From contig CAKUZL010000004.1 of NCBI GenBank assembly GCA_934718085.1, forward strand, positions 62,001-126,000: DNA of 64,000 nt, in the 5' to 3' direction. Below the pieces are notes generated by a model. The model worked only from the letters and a program-made list of their open reading frames with translations, had not been told where the DNA came from and did no database searches. Source of the stretch: an uncultured Candidatus Melainabacteria bacterium. Lineage in GTDB: Bacteria > Cyanobacteriota > Vampirovibrionia > Gastranaerophilales > Gastranaerophilaceae. Position 1 is the first letter of the stretch. Each line of letters begins with the position of its first letter. The translations under genes and the position numbers were made by a program. Below, in pieces: positions 1 through 8,766 of this stretch.

Positions 1-1305
1 GAAACTCCCGAAGACCACGCGAGAAGAATTAAACTTGTCAGACAAGTCGCAAAAGATTTGTCACTGTATCTCGGCATTCTTGTTGACCTTCAGGGACCTA
101 AAATCAGAGTCGGAATGATAGAAAACCCGATAGAAATCAAAGCGGGCGACATCGTAAAATTAAGACACACAAGCGAATATAAAGACGGAATAATTCCCGT
201 TGATTATGAAGGCATAGCAAACGACGTAACCGTCGGAGAAAGAATCCTTTTGGACGACGGAAACGTCGGGCTTGAAGTTACCGAAATTAACGGCGATGTT
301 GTCACCGCAAAAGTTATTTACGGGAAAGAAATCAAAAAGAGAAAAGGTATAAACATTCCGGGAACACAAGCCGGGCTGCCCAGCATAACGGAAAGAGACA
401 AGGAATATATCAAATTTGCGGTAGAACAGGATGCGGATTTTCTCGCAATGTCTTTTGTCAGAAGCGCACAGGACATAAAAGTCGCAAAAGATTGTTTAAA
501 AGAGCTTAATGCGGATATTCCGATTATAGCTAAAATCGAAAAACCTCAAGCCGTTACGAACCTTACGGAAATTTTGAAGGAATCGTACGGTGTAATGGTT
601 GCACGCGGGGACCTCGGAATAGAAATGTCTCCCGAACAGGTTCCGATTGCACAAAAGAAAATCGTCAAAAAAGCCGCCGAAATGAGAAAAGTTTGCATTG
701 TTGCAACACAAATGCTCGAATCAATGATTACACACCCCATTCCGACCAGAGCGGAAGCTTCGGACGTTGCAAACGCAATTTTGGACGGCGCGGATGCGGT
801 TATGTTGTCGGGTGAAACGGCATCGGGCGAATACCCCGTCAGAGCGGTACAAATGATGTGCTCGATATCAAAGAACGTCGAATCGGGCGGATTCAGACCA
901 AAAATGCTCGACATTGCGGTCAGCCCCGATTACCAAATTACTCCTCAGGCAATTGCGGCGGCAGCCGTTAAAATGGCGTACGACCTTAAAGCAAAAGCTA
1001 TTTTATCGTTCACTCACACGGGTTACACCCCGAGACTTATTTCCGAATTAAAATCTCAAATCCCGGTAATCGCCCTCTCCGACCAAATTTCGACCTGCAG
1101 AAGGCTAAACCTTTCCTGGAACGTCTATACGTACGAATTTTACAACGACGGAAGCCTGGACAAAGAACTTCTTGCTAAAATCGACGAATTTTTGTACGAA
1201 AAAACCGACTTCAAAAAAGACGACAGAATTATTTGCGTCGGCTCGATTCCGAACCTTATCACGGGAAGAACAAACTTTGTTCGAGTTCACAGAATCGGCG
1301 CGTAG
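1..1305 (+). CDS. pyk: Pyruvate kinase, 5'-truncated by the window edge
   Basis: Catalyses phosphoenolpyruvate + ADP to pyruvate + ATP, the last step of glycolysis, in the cytosol. The frame is open from base 1 with no start codon, so roughly the first 40-50 residues of a ~470-residue enzyme lie outside the window. Seen: the beginning of the TIM barrel followed by DLQGPKIR, the inserted B domain, IAKIEKP with the catalytic Lys, the MVARGDLGIE metal/substrate loop, ATQMLESM and SGETASGEYPV, then a C-terminal domain with the FTHTGYTPRL stretch. It ends at TAG 1303-1305 and is followed within 30 bases by a strong terminator, so it closes its transcription unit. The assignment is secure; only the N-terminus is unknown. 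Confidence 0.97.
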   Translation, partial: ETPEDHARRIKLVRQVAKDLSLYLGILVDLQGPKIRVGMIENPIEIKAGDIVKLRHTSEYKDGIIPVDYEGIANDVTVGERILLDDGNVGLEVTEINGDVVTAKVIYGKEIKKRKGINIPGTQAGLPSITERDKEYIKFAVEQDADFLAMSFVRSAQDIKVAKDCLKELNADIPIIAKIEKPQAVTNLTEILKESYGVMVARGDLGIEMSPEQVPIAQKKIVKKAAEMRKVCIVATQMLESMITHPIPTRAEASDVANAILDGADAVMLSGETASGEYPVRAVQMMCSISKNVESGGFRPKMLDIAVSPDYQITPQAIAAAAVKMAYDLKAKAILSFTHTGYTPRLISELKSQIPVIALSDQISTCRRLNLSWNVYTYEFYNDGSLDKELLAKIDEFLYEKTDFKKDDRIICVGSIPNLITGRTNFVRVHRIGA

Positions 1306-1330
1306 CAAAACAAATCGACAAACAGACAAA

Positions 1331-1361
1331 AAAGAGGCTTGTAAAACAAACCTCTTTTTTT
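1331..1361 (+). terminator. Rho-independent terminator after pyk (probably bidirectional)
   Basis: AAAGAGG (1331-1337) pairs with CCTCTTT (1351-1357), and TTGT (1339-1342) pairs with ACAA (1346-1349) around a short A-loop, followed by a T-run. On the minus strand the same stem is followed by TTTTTTG, so it can also end transcripts coming from the gene at 1455-1904. Confidence 0.85.
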
Positions 1362-1454
1362 ATCGAAAATAAAATCCGCAAAATCGTTCTCGCTCGTATG
1401 CCGCATTATTTCGAACACCCAAAACGTGCTTTTCCGGAAACTGCGTGAAACGGA

Positions 1455-1904
1455 TTAAAGAGCAACTATTCCCGATGAAACGGAAGCTCTTACGGTATTA
1501 AAGATATCCGACGCGAACGACGGAGAAAACGAATAATTGCTGTCTGTCGGAAGAATTTTCATAAACGAATTTCCCGAACCCGAGCCTGCAATAGTTACCA
1601 TAAATTCTTTTGACAACGCCGAAAACAAAATCGTTCCGGTTTTTGACTGGACTTCTTTTACGTTGAAATTCATTTTTGAAAGCGACGCCAAAGTCAGGTA
1701 AAACAACTTGTCGGCACTGACGGAAAAGGTATCGCAACACAGTGAATAATCGGCGCGTTTGACGTTTTGAACGGAAGCCGTCGAACCGGAAGAAATTTTG
1801 ACTTTGGAAGACGAAACCGCCTTGACGGGCTGCATCAAATCGTCGGCAAAAGCGACCGAAGAGGACAAAACCGATAAAACAAAAAGAGCAATGAATTTTT
1901 TCAT
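1455..1904 (-). CDS. Exported hypothetical protein (149 aa)
   Basis: I do not recognise the family. The N-terminus is a textbook Sec signal peptide: MKK, a hydrophobic core to about residue 18, and a likely signal peptidase I site after AFA (about residue 20). There is no lipobox Cys. The mature part is small, Ser/Thr-rich and probably beta-structured, with two adjacent Cys (YSLCCD) in the middle. The start is supported by AAAGGAG about 7 bases upstream, which lies over the end of polA; polA stops one base before this ATG, so the two are translationally close and probably co-transcribed. Likely periplasmic or envelope-located; function unknown. Confidence 0.75.
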   Translation of the reverse strand: MKKFIALFVLSVLSSSVAFADDLMQPVKAVSSSKVKISSGSTASVQNVKRADYSLCCDTFSVSADKLFYLTLASLSKMNFNVKEVQSKTGTILFSALSKEFMVTIAGSGSGNSFMKILPTDSNYSFSPSFASDIFNTVRASVSSGIVAL

Positions 1905-1905
1905 A

Positions 1906-4761
1906 TTAAGTCTCCTTTAACGAATTTCCGATTGCCATATCAACTTTCAGGGGCACCGTCAGGGGATAAACATTTTCCATAGAGTCCTTGATGATATTTA
2001 CAACCGTATCTTTTTCGGATTTTAACATATCTACAACAAGTTCGTCATGCACCTGAATGATGATTTTTGAAGATAAATTATTTCTTTCGAACGCATTAAA
2101 CGTTTTGACCATGGCAAGCTTCATGATATCGGCGGCACTGCCCTGCAACGGAGCATTGACGGCTGCTCTTATTGCGGCTTCGCGAGCCTGAGCCTTTGAA
2201 ACAAAAACGTCAATCATCCGTTTGCGCCCGAAAATCGTTTCGACGTAACCGTTTTGAGAAGCAAACTCAACGGTTTCTTTCATATAGCGAGAAATTCCGG
2301 GGTATGTCGCAAAATATTTTGCCATAAATTCTTCCGCCTCGGTAGACGAGAACCCGAGAGCCGAAGCCAGACCGTATTTCGATTGACCGTAAATAATCCC
2401 GAAATTGACCGTTTTCGCTTTGTTGCGCATTTCTTTTGTGACGGCTTCGAGGGGGACTTCGTAAATTTTCGAGGCGGTCAACGCATGGACGTCAACATCG
2501 TCGTTGAAAGCATTCAGAAGATTTTCATCCTGCGAACAATGAGCCATCATGCGAAGCTCGATTTGCGAATAATCGGCGGACAAAATCAAACGATTGTCGT
2601 CCGAGGGAACGAACGCCTGCCTGATTTTAGCGCCTTCCTCGGTTTTAACGGGAATATTTTGCAAATTAGGATTGCTTGAAGAAAGCCGTCCCGTCGAGGT
2701 TACGGTTTGATTGAAAGACGTATGAATTTTACCGTCCGAGGGCAAAATCAAAAGCGGCAAAGCATCGATATAAGAGCTTTTCAGCTTTGCAATATGTCGA
2801 TAATCCAAAATGTCGGCGGCAATTTTGTTGTCTTTTGCGAGCGACTCCAAAACATCGGCGTTTGTCGAGCGAACTCCGCCTTTTTTCTTTTTAGCTTTTG
2901 CTTTCAGTTCGAGTTTGTTGAACAAAACATCGCTTACCTGTTTCGGGGAATTGATGTTAAAGCGCAATCCCGCTTCGGCAAAGATTTCGGACTCCTTCAG
3001 CGCCAACTCCGTTTTGGTCTCGTCGGAAAGACAATTTAGGTAATCCCTGTCAATTTTAACACCCGTAAACTCCATATCCGCAAGCACTTCGGTCACGGGA
3101 ACTTCGATATCGTAAAGAAGGTCAAGTTCTTTTTCCGAAAGATTCGTACTCCAAAATCTCGAAAGTTCCAACGTTACGAACGCGTCGTCGCAAGCGTATT
3201 GCCCTGCTTTTTCAATGTCTTGAGCGGCAATGTCAAAAGATTTTTCGGTAACCTCGTCAAAGTTTGTCATCAAATAGCCGAGATGCTCCGTAGATTGGAT
3301 TTTCAGTCCGTGCTTACGTGAAGAATCTTTGATATAACTTGCAAGCATCGTGTCAAAAATAAGCCCTTTTGTACGGACACCGAATTTTCTCAAAACATTT
3401 ATGTCAAACTTCGCATTTTGCATAGTTTTGGCAATTTCGGGATTTTCAAAAATCGGGAACAAGGCTTGTTTTATTTTTCCGCGGGAAACCTGATTGCCCG
3501 AGTTGTGAGAAACGGGAATGTAGTACGAATGCGTAACGTTTTCAAAATCGGAAAGAACTTTAACCCGTCCGTTTTTAGCGACAATATTATCGTTAAACGC
3601 AATCGAAATGCCGACGACATCATCGACAAGCGGATTTAAGCCCGTTGTCTCCGTATCGACGGAAATAAGCAACTTTGTTTTCAAAGTTTCGGCAAGATTG
3701 TTCAATTTGTCTTCCGTATCAACGATTTCGCGGGTTACGTCGTATTCTTTATGAGAATTTTCGACTGTTTGTTCGAGAAAATTCAAAGTTAATTGGCAAG
3801 CCGAATTTTTATCCGCAGCAGGGTTCTGAACAGTCGTTCCGGTGAATTCTTCAGCATTTTCGACTTCAAAATGTTTCAAAATTCCGTTAAGATTTTTTAA
3901 AAATCCGTAAAAAGCGTTTTCTTGGAAAAATTTTGTAACTTTTTCTACATCGGGCAAAAGTTTTTTGGTGTGCTCAAAATCGAAATCCACCTCAACATCT
4001 CTACAAATCGTCGCAAGAGTTTTACTTAAAATCGCATCGTCCTTGCCGTCGATAAGTTTTTGTTTCAAGGCTTTTCCCGAAACCTCGTCGATATGCCCGT
4101 AAATATTTTCCAATGTTCCGAATTGAGCAAGAAGTTTTGCCGCCGTTTTATCACCGATTCCTTTAATACCGGGAATATTATCCGACGTATCGCCCGACAA
4201 GCCTTTAAAATCAACTATTTGCTCCGGATAAACTCCCATTCGCTCAAAAACCTTGTCGCGGTCGTAAACGACGACATCGCCCTTAGACGGCATTATGACG
4301 GAAGTTCCCTTTAAATCGTCGACAAGCTGAAAAGAATCCCTGTCGCCGGTCAAAATCATTGTTTTTACGCCTTTTTGTTCGGCAATTTTTGAAATCGTAC
4401 CGATAACGTCGTCCGCTTCAAAGCCTTCTTTTGTATAAACCGGAATATTAAACGCGCAAAGTCCGTCGATTATTGTCGAAAGCTGAGAATGCAAAGCGTC
4501 GGGCATAGATTCGCGATTAGCCTTGTAATCGTCAAACATTTCCGTACGGAACGTTCGTTTTCCGACGTCGAAAGTAACCGCTATCAGGTCGGGACTGACT
4601 TTTTTTTCTTCCAGCAAATCAAAAATGCATTTAAAAAATCCGAAAACCGCCCACGTAGGTTTGTTTTCGGGAGTCTTCATGCCCGTCATTTCCAGAGCGA
4701 AATAATATCTGTACGCCAGGGCATGCCCGTCTATTAACAATAAAGTTTCAGGTGAATTCAT
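1906..4761 (-). CDS. polA: DNA polymerase I
   Basis: Gap-filling and Okazaki-fragment-maturing polymerase, 951 aa, with all three classical domains. Residues 1-290 form the 5' nuclease (LLIDGHALAYR; GFEADD; GLSGDTSDNIPGIKGIG helix-hairpin-helix). Residues ~360-530 are the 3'-5' exonuclease with the key acidic residues present: DTE 369-371, D453 in NAKFD, and YACDD 522-526, so proofreading should be active. Residues ~560-951 are the polymerase, with motif A (DYSQIELR, ~730), motif B (NKAKTVNFGIIYG, ~780-792) and motif C (VHDELV, ~904). The start is the expected MNSPETLLLIDG. No Shine-Dalgarno precedes it, but TATAAT lies 6 bases upstream, suggesting a leaderless message. The exported 149-aa gene follows directly. 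Confidence 0.98.
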   Translation of the reverse strand: MNSPETLLLIDGHALAYRYYFALEMTGMKTPENKPTWAVFGFFKCIFDLLEEKKVSPDLIAVTFDVGKRTFRTEMFDDYKANRESMPDALHSQLSTIIDGLCAFNIPVYTKEGFEADDVIGTISKIAEQKGVKTMILTGDRDSFQLVDDLKGTSVIMPSKGDVVVYDRDKVFERMGVYPEQIVDFKGLSGDTSDNIPGIKGIGDKTAAKLLAQFGTLENIYGHIDEVSGKALKQKLIDGKDDAILSKTLATICRDVEVDFDFEHTKKLLPDVEKVTKFFQENAFYGFLKNLNGILKHFEVENAEEFTGTTVQNPAADKNSACQLTLNFLEQTVENSHKEYDVTREIVDTEDKLNNLAETLKTKLLISVDTETTGLNPLVDDVVGISIAFNDNIVAKNGRVKVLSDFENVTHSYYIPVSHNSGNQVSRGKIKQALFPIFENPEIAKTMQNAKFDINVLRKFGVRTKGLIFDTMLASYIKDSSRKHGLKIQSTEHLGYLMTNFDEVTEKSFDIAAQDIEKAGQYACDDAFVTLELSRFWSTNLSEKELDLLYDIEVPVTEVLADMEFTGVKIDRDYLNCLSDETKTELALKESEIFAEAGLRFNINSPKQVSDVLFNKLELKAKAKKKKGGVRSTNADVLESLAKDNKIAADILDYRHIAKLKSSYIDALPLLILPSDGKIHTSFNQTVTSTGRLSSSNPNLQNIPVKTEEGAKIRQAFVPSDDNRLILSADYSQIELRMMAHCSQDENLLNAFNDDVDVHALTASKIYEVPLEAVTKEMRNKAKTVNFGIIYGQSKYGLASALGFSSTEAEEFMAKYFATYPGISRYMKETVEFASQNGYVETIFGRKRMIDVFVSKAQAREAAIRAAVNAPLQGSAADIMKLAMVKTFNAFERNNLSSKIIIQVHDELVVDMLKSEKDTVVNIIKDSMENVYPLTVPLKVDMAIGNSLKET

Positions 4762-4767
4762 ACATAT

Positions 4768-4773
4768 ATTATA
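4768..4773 (-). promoter_or_regulatory. -10 hexamer of polA, leaderless type
   Basis: TATAAT on the minus strand ends 6 bases before the polA ATG (4761), so transcription would start at or next to the A of the start codon. The region expected for a -35 box is AT-rich and poorly matched. No ribosome binding site is visible. Confidence 0.5.
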
Positions 4774-4854
4774 CTTTTTAAATTAAAAAACGGATAAATA
4801 TTTCCTTTTTGTTACAATCGAAAAAATTTACCCGTTAAACTAAAATTTCAAAAA

Positions 4855-7800
4855 TTATTCGTCAATCGGCTCGTTGACAGCACCTTGTTCGGGAGCGTTT
4901 ATAAGCGACTTTCCGAAGTTTTTGAGCGTATTTTTGCCCATGTCCTTTAATGTATTTTGAAGTTCCTGTTTGTTCGTCGGAATGACTTTGACGGTTTCCT
5001 GCAAAACAGATTTTACGTCGGAAGTTGTAGTTGCAGCCGATTGAGCACTTTTGATTTCGGACGCCGTGTTGAGCCATTTAAAGGATTTTACCGCCTTTTG
5101 AGGGTAAGTTAAATCGCCTCTGAGAACAACGGTAAACAACGCGGTGTTATCCGCAGCGGGCGTCAATGCGGGAATATTCGCCGATTCTCTCGCGGAAATT
5201 TGCCTAAAAAATCCTTTATACAACGTCGAAATAATTGAAGCAATCTTTTCCGATTTTATCATTGTCACGGGATTGAGCTTAAACAAAGGTCCCAGAACGG
5301 ATGTTACGCCCGGAGATACGCGCCCCGCAATATTCATGTCAGCGTTATTGTTTATAAGATTATATTTTCCGACAATGTAAAGACTCATATTTTTGCCGGA
5401 AGAAGACAACTTAGAAATGTCTGCGTATCCGTTCGCAAAGGTCATTTGACCGTTTAAAACCGAGAATTGAGCCGTATTATACGGTGCTACGCTGTTTATC
5501 AGGGCTCCGATCGAAGATGATAAAAATGTATGAGTCAAAAGGTTGTCCGCACGCAAGAAAGTTTCAAATCGCCCGAACGACCCGAACTGTCCGTCTTTTA
5601 TCATCAGATTTACCGCACCTTTCAACGAGTTCATTTGTTCTTGATACGTCGAACCCTTGAACGAAATATCCGAAACAAAGTTCAAAGTTCCGTACAAAGT
5701 GTTTTTCATGTTCGCACAATCAACGACCGTTTTGTCGGCGTCAAGTCCGGTTCCCTTGACTTTTGCTTTTATAAGCCCCGAAACGATATTTGTCGAAATA
5801 TCACCCGAAAGCTTACCGTTAAACGCATCCGCCGAAAAATCGTTGAGGTAAAAAATATTTTTGTTCATCGAAATTTTCGAAACAATATTTTTCAAAACAA
5901 TATTTCCCGACGATAAATATTTGATATTAAGATTTCCGGAAGATATTATAACGGGAACATTTCCCGACGACGAAGAAGAAGACGAAATATGCACCGCCAC
6001 GGATGACGACGAAGGCGCATTACCGAGTTTCGAAAAATCTTCGGTAACTTTCAAAACTTTATCGGCATTCACGGATTGTGAAACAACTTTAAGATTGGAA
6101 ACTTTTACCGTCGAGTTCAAAACGGTGTTCCCCGAAACATTGAAAGACGAGCCGTTGAGGTTCAAACCGGTAACGTCAAAATCTGCGGCAGGATTGTTTA
6201 TCGCAACAACCGCTTTATTTATCGAAGTATGTAACGCCGGAATCGACAGGTTAGTTATGTCGAAATTACCTTTGATTTCAGGTTTCGACAAATAGCCCGA
6301 AGCCGTCAAATGTCCTTTTACGAACAGTTTTGAATTTCTGAACGCACAAATTCCGAGTTCGCGGACTCCGTCGAGCTCGACTTTCAGGTTTGAAATTTTG
6401 GGATATTTTTTGGAAACATCTTTGATTTCGCCGTTTACGAACAAAATCTGTTTTGCCCCGGCAATATTGGTTTTCGGGTTTGCCGAAAACGAAGTCGGGA
6501 AGTTTTTGGTGTACAATCCCGTATCCTTAATCGTAAGAACATCATCTTTCAAAACCGCGTAAAGCTGCATTATACTTTGTTTTCCTACAGCCGACTTAAT
6601 ATCGACCGGAGTAAAATAGTCCGAATTGTCGGAACTTGTTTGAACGGTAACAAAAAGTTCGTCCGCACTTCCCGTCAACAACGCTCTTACGGGGATGACA
6701 CCGTTTCCGTAAAAATAAGGATTGTTCACGGTTTTTTTCAAATCCGCGGCACGTAAATTACCCGCCAACGCTACATTTACGGAAGGTTTAGAGGCGTAAT
6801 TTTTGATATCTCCCGACAAAGTCAATTTTGTCGCACCGTTCACGATGAAATCCGACGGAACGATTTTTATGTTTTTGGAGTCAAAATCCGCTTCCGCGGC
6901 AGGGTTTGAGACATTCAAACCGTTGACGGAAACTTTCAAATTTTTGTTTTTGATTTTTCCGTTGTAAGTCTTAAAATCGGTTTTCAGATTTACCAAAGCC
7001 GTTTCGTCAGAAACAGTCATACCCGAAGATTTATCCTTGACTTTTAAATTATATAAGGACAAATCGATATCCGGTTTAAGCTCGCTCATTTTGCCTTTCA
7101 GCAAGACATTAAGCGAAACTGCTCCGTTTTGAAGATTGTAACTTTTCTTAACATCATTAGGCGCGAATGTAGCATAAAGTCCCTTTAACGGCATTTTTTC
7201 GGTAACAAGCTTTATGTCGACCATCGATTTTTTGTCGATACTGCCCGAAAGCGAGGTTTTTGTACCGTTTACGAACGCCGACGTATTTGAAATGTTAAGT
7301 TTGTTGTCGGAAAAGTCAAGCAAAGCATTCGCGCCGGTTATTCTTAAATCGTCGACGGGACAAATCAAAGACGCGTTGTTGACCGAAACGGTACCTTTCG
7401 ATTTCAGATTTTTAAAATCGGTATTGATTTCGGCATCCGCAAAAACGACGCCGCCCGCGCTCATTTTGGACAAATGAGTGTTAAAATGCAGACTGTCCGC
7501 CGCAGCACCCGAAATTTTCACTATGTCCGCAACTTTTATTTTATCGGTCAAAAGATTTAAATACAAAGATTTTCCGGGATTTAATTCGGCTTTCACCGCA
7601 GCTTTTTCGTTTTCGGAAAAATATAAATTCGAATCGAGTCCGATTTTTTCACCGTTAAACTTCGTTTTCACAAAGCTTTCGGGAAGACGAACGGAGCCGA
7701 ATTTAAGCGAAATTTTTTCGGCATCGGCATGCCCGTAAATTTTAAAACCGTCATCGTTGTGTTTTATGTTGAGTTTTGAGTTCAAAACACCCTTCATGTC

Positions 7801-8559
7801 GTATTTTACGAGCATCAAAACGGGGTTGAAAAATTCTTGCGAAGTTTCTGATTCGATGTCTTCCGATTGATAAAAATCAAAGGTTTCGGGAATTTGAGTT
7901 TTTAAGTCCAAATCGGCTGTTACGTTCGTGCGTTCGTCGACGAGTAATTGCGCCGAGGTTTTTAAAGCCGCATTTTTACCGGTATAAGAAGCTTTCAGCT
8001 CTTTACCCGTCAATGCGACGTTGTGACCGGTTTTTAAGTCCGTCATTTTTACGACATAGTCTTTTATGACGGCTTTCGGTACGGAAAATTTGAACTCCGG
8101 CATCGAAACGTCTTTTGTTTCTTCCGCGTCTTGTTTTTGTTCGGAAGTCTTTTTGTTTTGTTCGAAAAGTTTTTCGATTTTATAGGAATTTCCGTCGACA
8201 ATATCTATATTAACGGAAGGTTTTTCGAGCTTCAAATCGGTAATTTTGACGGTCTTAAAGAGCAAAGCCGGCAACGAAACGTGAATTTCGGCTTTATCCG
8301 CGGAAAAAAGAGAAGAGCCGTCCGGAAACAAGGCATTTATGTTTCCTGTTTTAACCCCTGCGGAAAGTAAAGGTGTGGTAACAAGCTTCGCGTCTCCGTA
8401 TTCGAGAGAAATACCCGAAGAATCCTTGACGATTTTTTGCAAGTCAGACTTATAATTATCGAGATTAACAGCATTGGGAACAATAAACAAAAATGCCGCG
8501 TAGCACACTCCGAAAACGGATACCGCGAAAATTCCCGCTATCTTCAAAAATTTTTTCAT
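4855..8559 (-). CDS. Giant AsmA-family envelope protein (1234 aa)
   Basis: AsmA-like proteins are bridge-like, beta-rich periplasmic proteins anchored in the inner membrane and implicated in phospholipid transport to the outer membrane. Seen: one N-terminal membrane helix (about residues 7-29), then an AsmA-type N-domain (NLDNYKSDLQKIV, SGISLEYGDAKL, LPALLFKTVKITDLKLEKPSV), a very long array of alternating polar/hydrophobic strands, and near the C-terminus the typical block MIKDGQFGSFGRFETFLR followed by further strands and a disordered tail. AAGGAG lies 6 bases before the ATG. The organism therefore probably has a double membrane. Its upstream region is shared with the divergent coiled-coil gene at 8767. 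The family is clear; which AsmA subfamily is not. Confidence 0.85.
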   Translation of the reverse strand: MKKFLKIAGIFAVSVFGVCYAAFLFIVPNAVNLDNYKSDLQKIVKDSSGISLEYGDAKLVTTPLLSAGVKTGNINALFPDGSSLFSADKAEIHVSLPALLFKTVKITDLKLEKPSVNIDIVDGNSYKIEKLFEQNKKTSEQKQDAEETKDVSMPEFKFSVPKAVIKDYVVKMTDLKTGHNVALTGKELKASYTGKNAALKTSAQLLVDERTNVTADLDLKTQIPETFDFYQSEDIESETSQEFFNPVLMLVKYDMKGVLNSKLNIKHNDDGFKIYGHADAEKISLKFGSVRLPESFVKTKFNGEKIGLDSNLYFSENEKAAVKAELNPGKSLYLNLLTDKIKVADIVKISGAAADSLHFNTHLSKMSAGGVVFADAEINTDFKNLKSKGTVSVNNASLICPVDDLRITGANALLDFSDNKLNISNTSAFVNGTKTSLSGSIDKKSMVDIKLVTEKMPLKGLYATFAPNDVKKSYNLQNGAVSLNVLLKGKMSELKPDIDLSLYNLKVKDKSSGMTVSDETALVNLKTDFKTYNGKIKNKNLKVSVNGLNVSNPAAEADFDSKNIKIVPSDFIVNGATKLTLSGDIKNYASKPSVNVALAGNLRAADLKKTVNNPYFYGNGVIPVRALLTGSADELFVTVQTSSDNSDYFTPVDIKSAVGKQSIMQLYAVLKDDVLTIKDTGLYTKNFPTSFSANPKTNIAGAKQILFVNGEIKDVSKKYPKISNLKVELDGVRELGICAFRNSKLFVKGHLTASGYLSKPEIKGNFDITNLSIPALHTSINKAVVAINNPAADFDVTGLNLNGSSFNVSGNTVLNSTVKVSNLKVVSQSVNADKVLKVTEDFSKLGNAPSSSSVAVHISSSSSSSGNVPVIISSGNLNIKYLSSGNIVLKNIVSKISMNKNIFYLNDFSADAFNGKLSGDISTNIVSGLIKAKVKGTGLDADKTVVDCANMKNTLYGTLNFVSDISFKGSTYQEQMNSLKGAVNLMIKDGQFGSFGRFETFLRADNLLTHTFLSSSIGALINSVAPYNTAQFSVLNGQMTFANGYADISKLSSSGKNMSLYIVGKYNLINNNADMNIAGRVSPGVTSVLGPLFKLNPVTMIKSEKIASIISTLYKGFFRQISARESANIPALTPAADNTALFTVVLRGDLTYPQKAVKSFKWLNTASEIKSAQSAATTTSDVKSVLQETVKVIPTNKQELQNTLKDMGKNTLKNFGKSLINAPEQGAVNEPIDE

Positions 8560-8661
8560 AAAATCTCCTTAAAGAAAATATTTATCAATTCAAGGATATA
8601 CCCGGTTTCAAAATAAGGCAATAACCTGAACGATTATTTGAAAAAATGTAAAAAGTTCTAC

Positions 8662-8675
8662 ACAAAAATTTACAA
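8662..8675 (-). promoter_or_regulatory. Conserved 14-mer TTGTAAATTTTTGT, site A
   Basis: ACAAAAATTTACAA on the plus strand, i.e. TTGTAAATTTTTGT on the minus strand. It lies 91 bases before the coiled-coil gene (8767, plus) and 102 bases before the AsmA-like gene (8559, minus) in their divergent control region. The orientation matches the minus-strand gene, so which gene it serves is open. Identical copies occur at 15988 and 17700. Confidence 0.5.
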
Positions 8676-8766
8676 AAGTTAAAAGAACGACACGGAAATT
8701 AAAGAAAAACGAAAAAAAGCCGATAAAAATGGTAAGTGAAACATGCCTTAAGTAAAGGAGCAGTGT

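Noticed and set aside
4719..4728. Frequent GGCATGCC/GGGCATGCCC-like words across the window, considered as an over-represented genomic motif like HIP1.
   Set aside because: Most copies fall in coding sequence and follow from codon choice (Met-Pro, Gly-Met, Ala-Cys); over-representation cannot be judged without counting. Only the palindrome at 35191 was kept.
8648..8661. GTA-N8-TAC, the pattern of a cyanobacterial NtcA site, upstream of the coiled-coil gene.
   Set aside because: The pattern is short and expected by chance in AT-rich DNA; the flanking -10 spacing for NtcA activation is missing.
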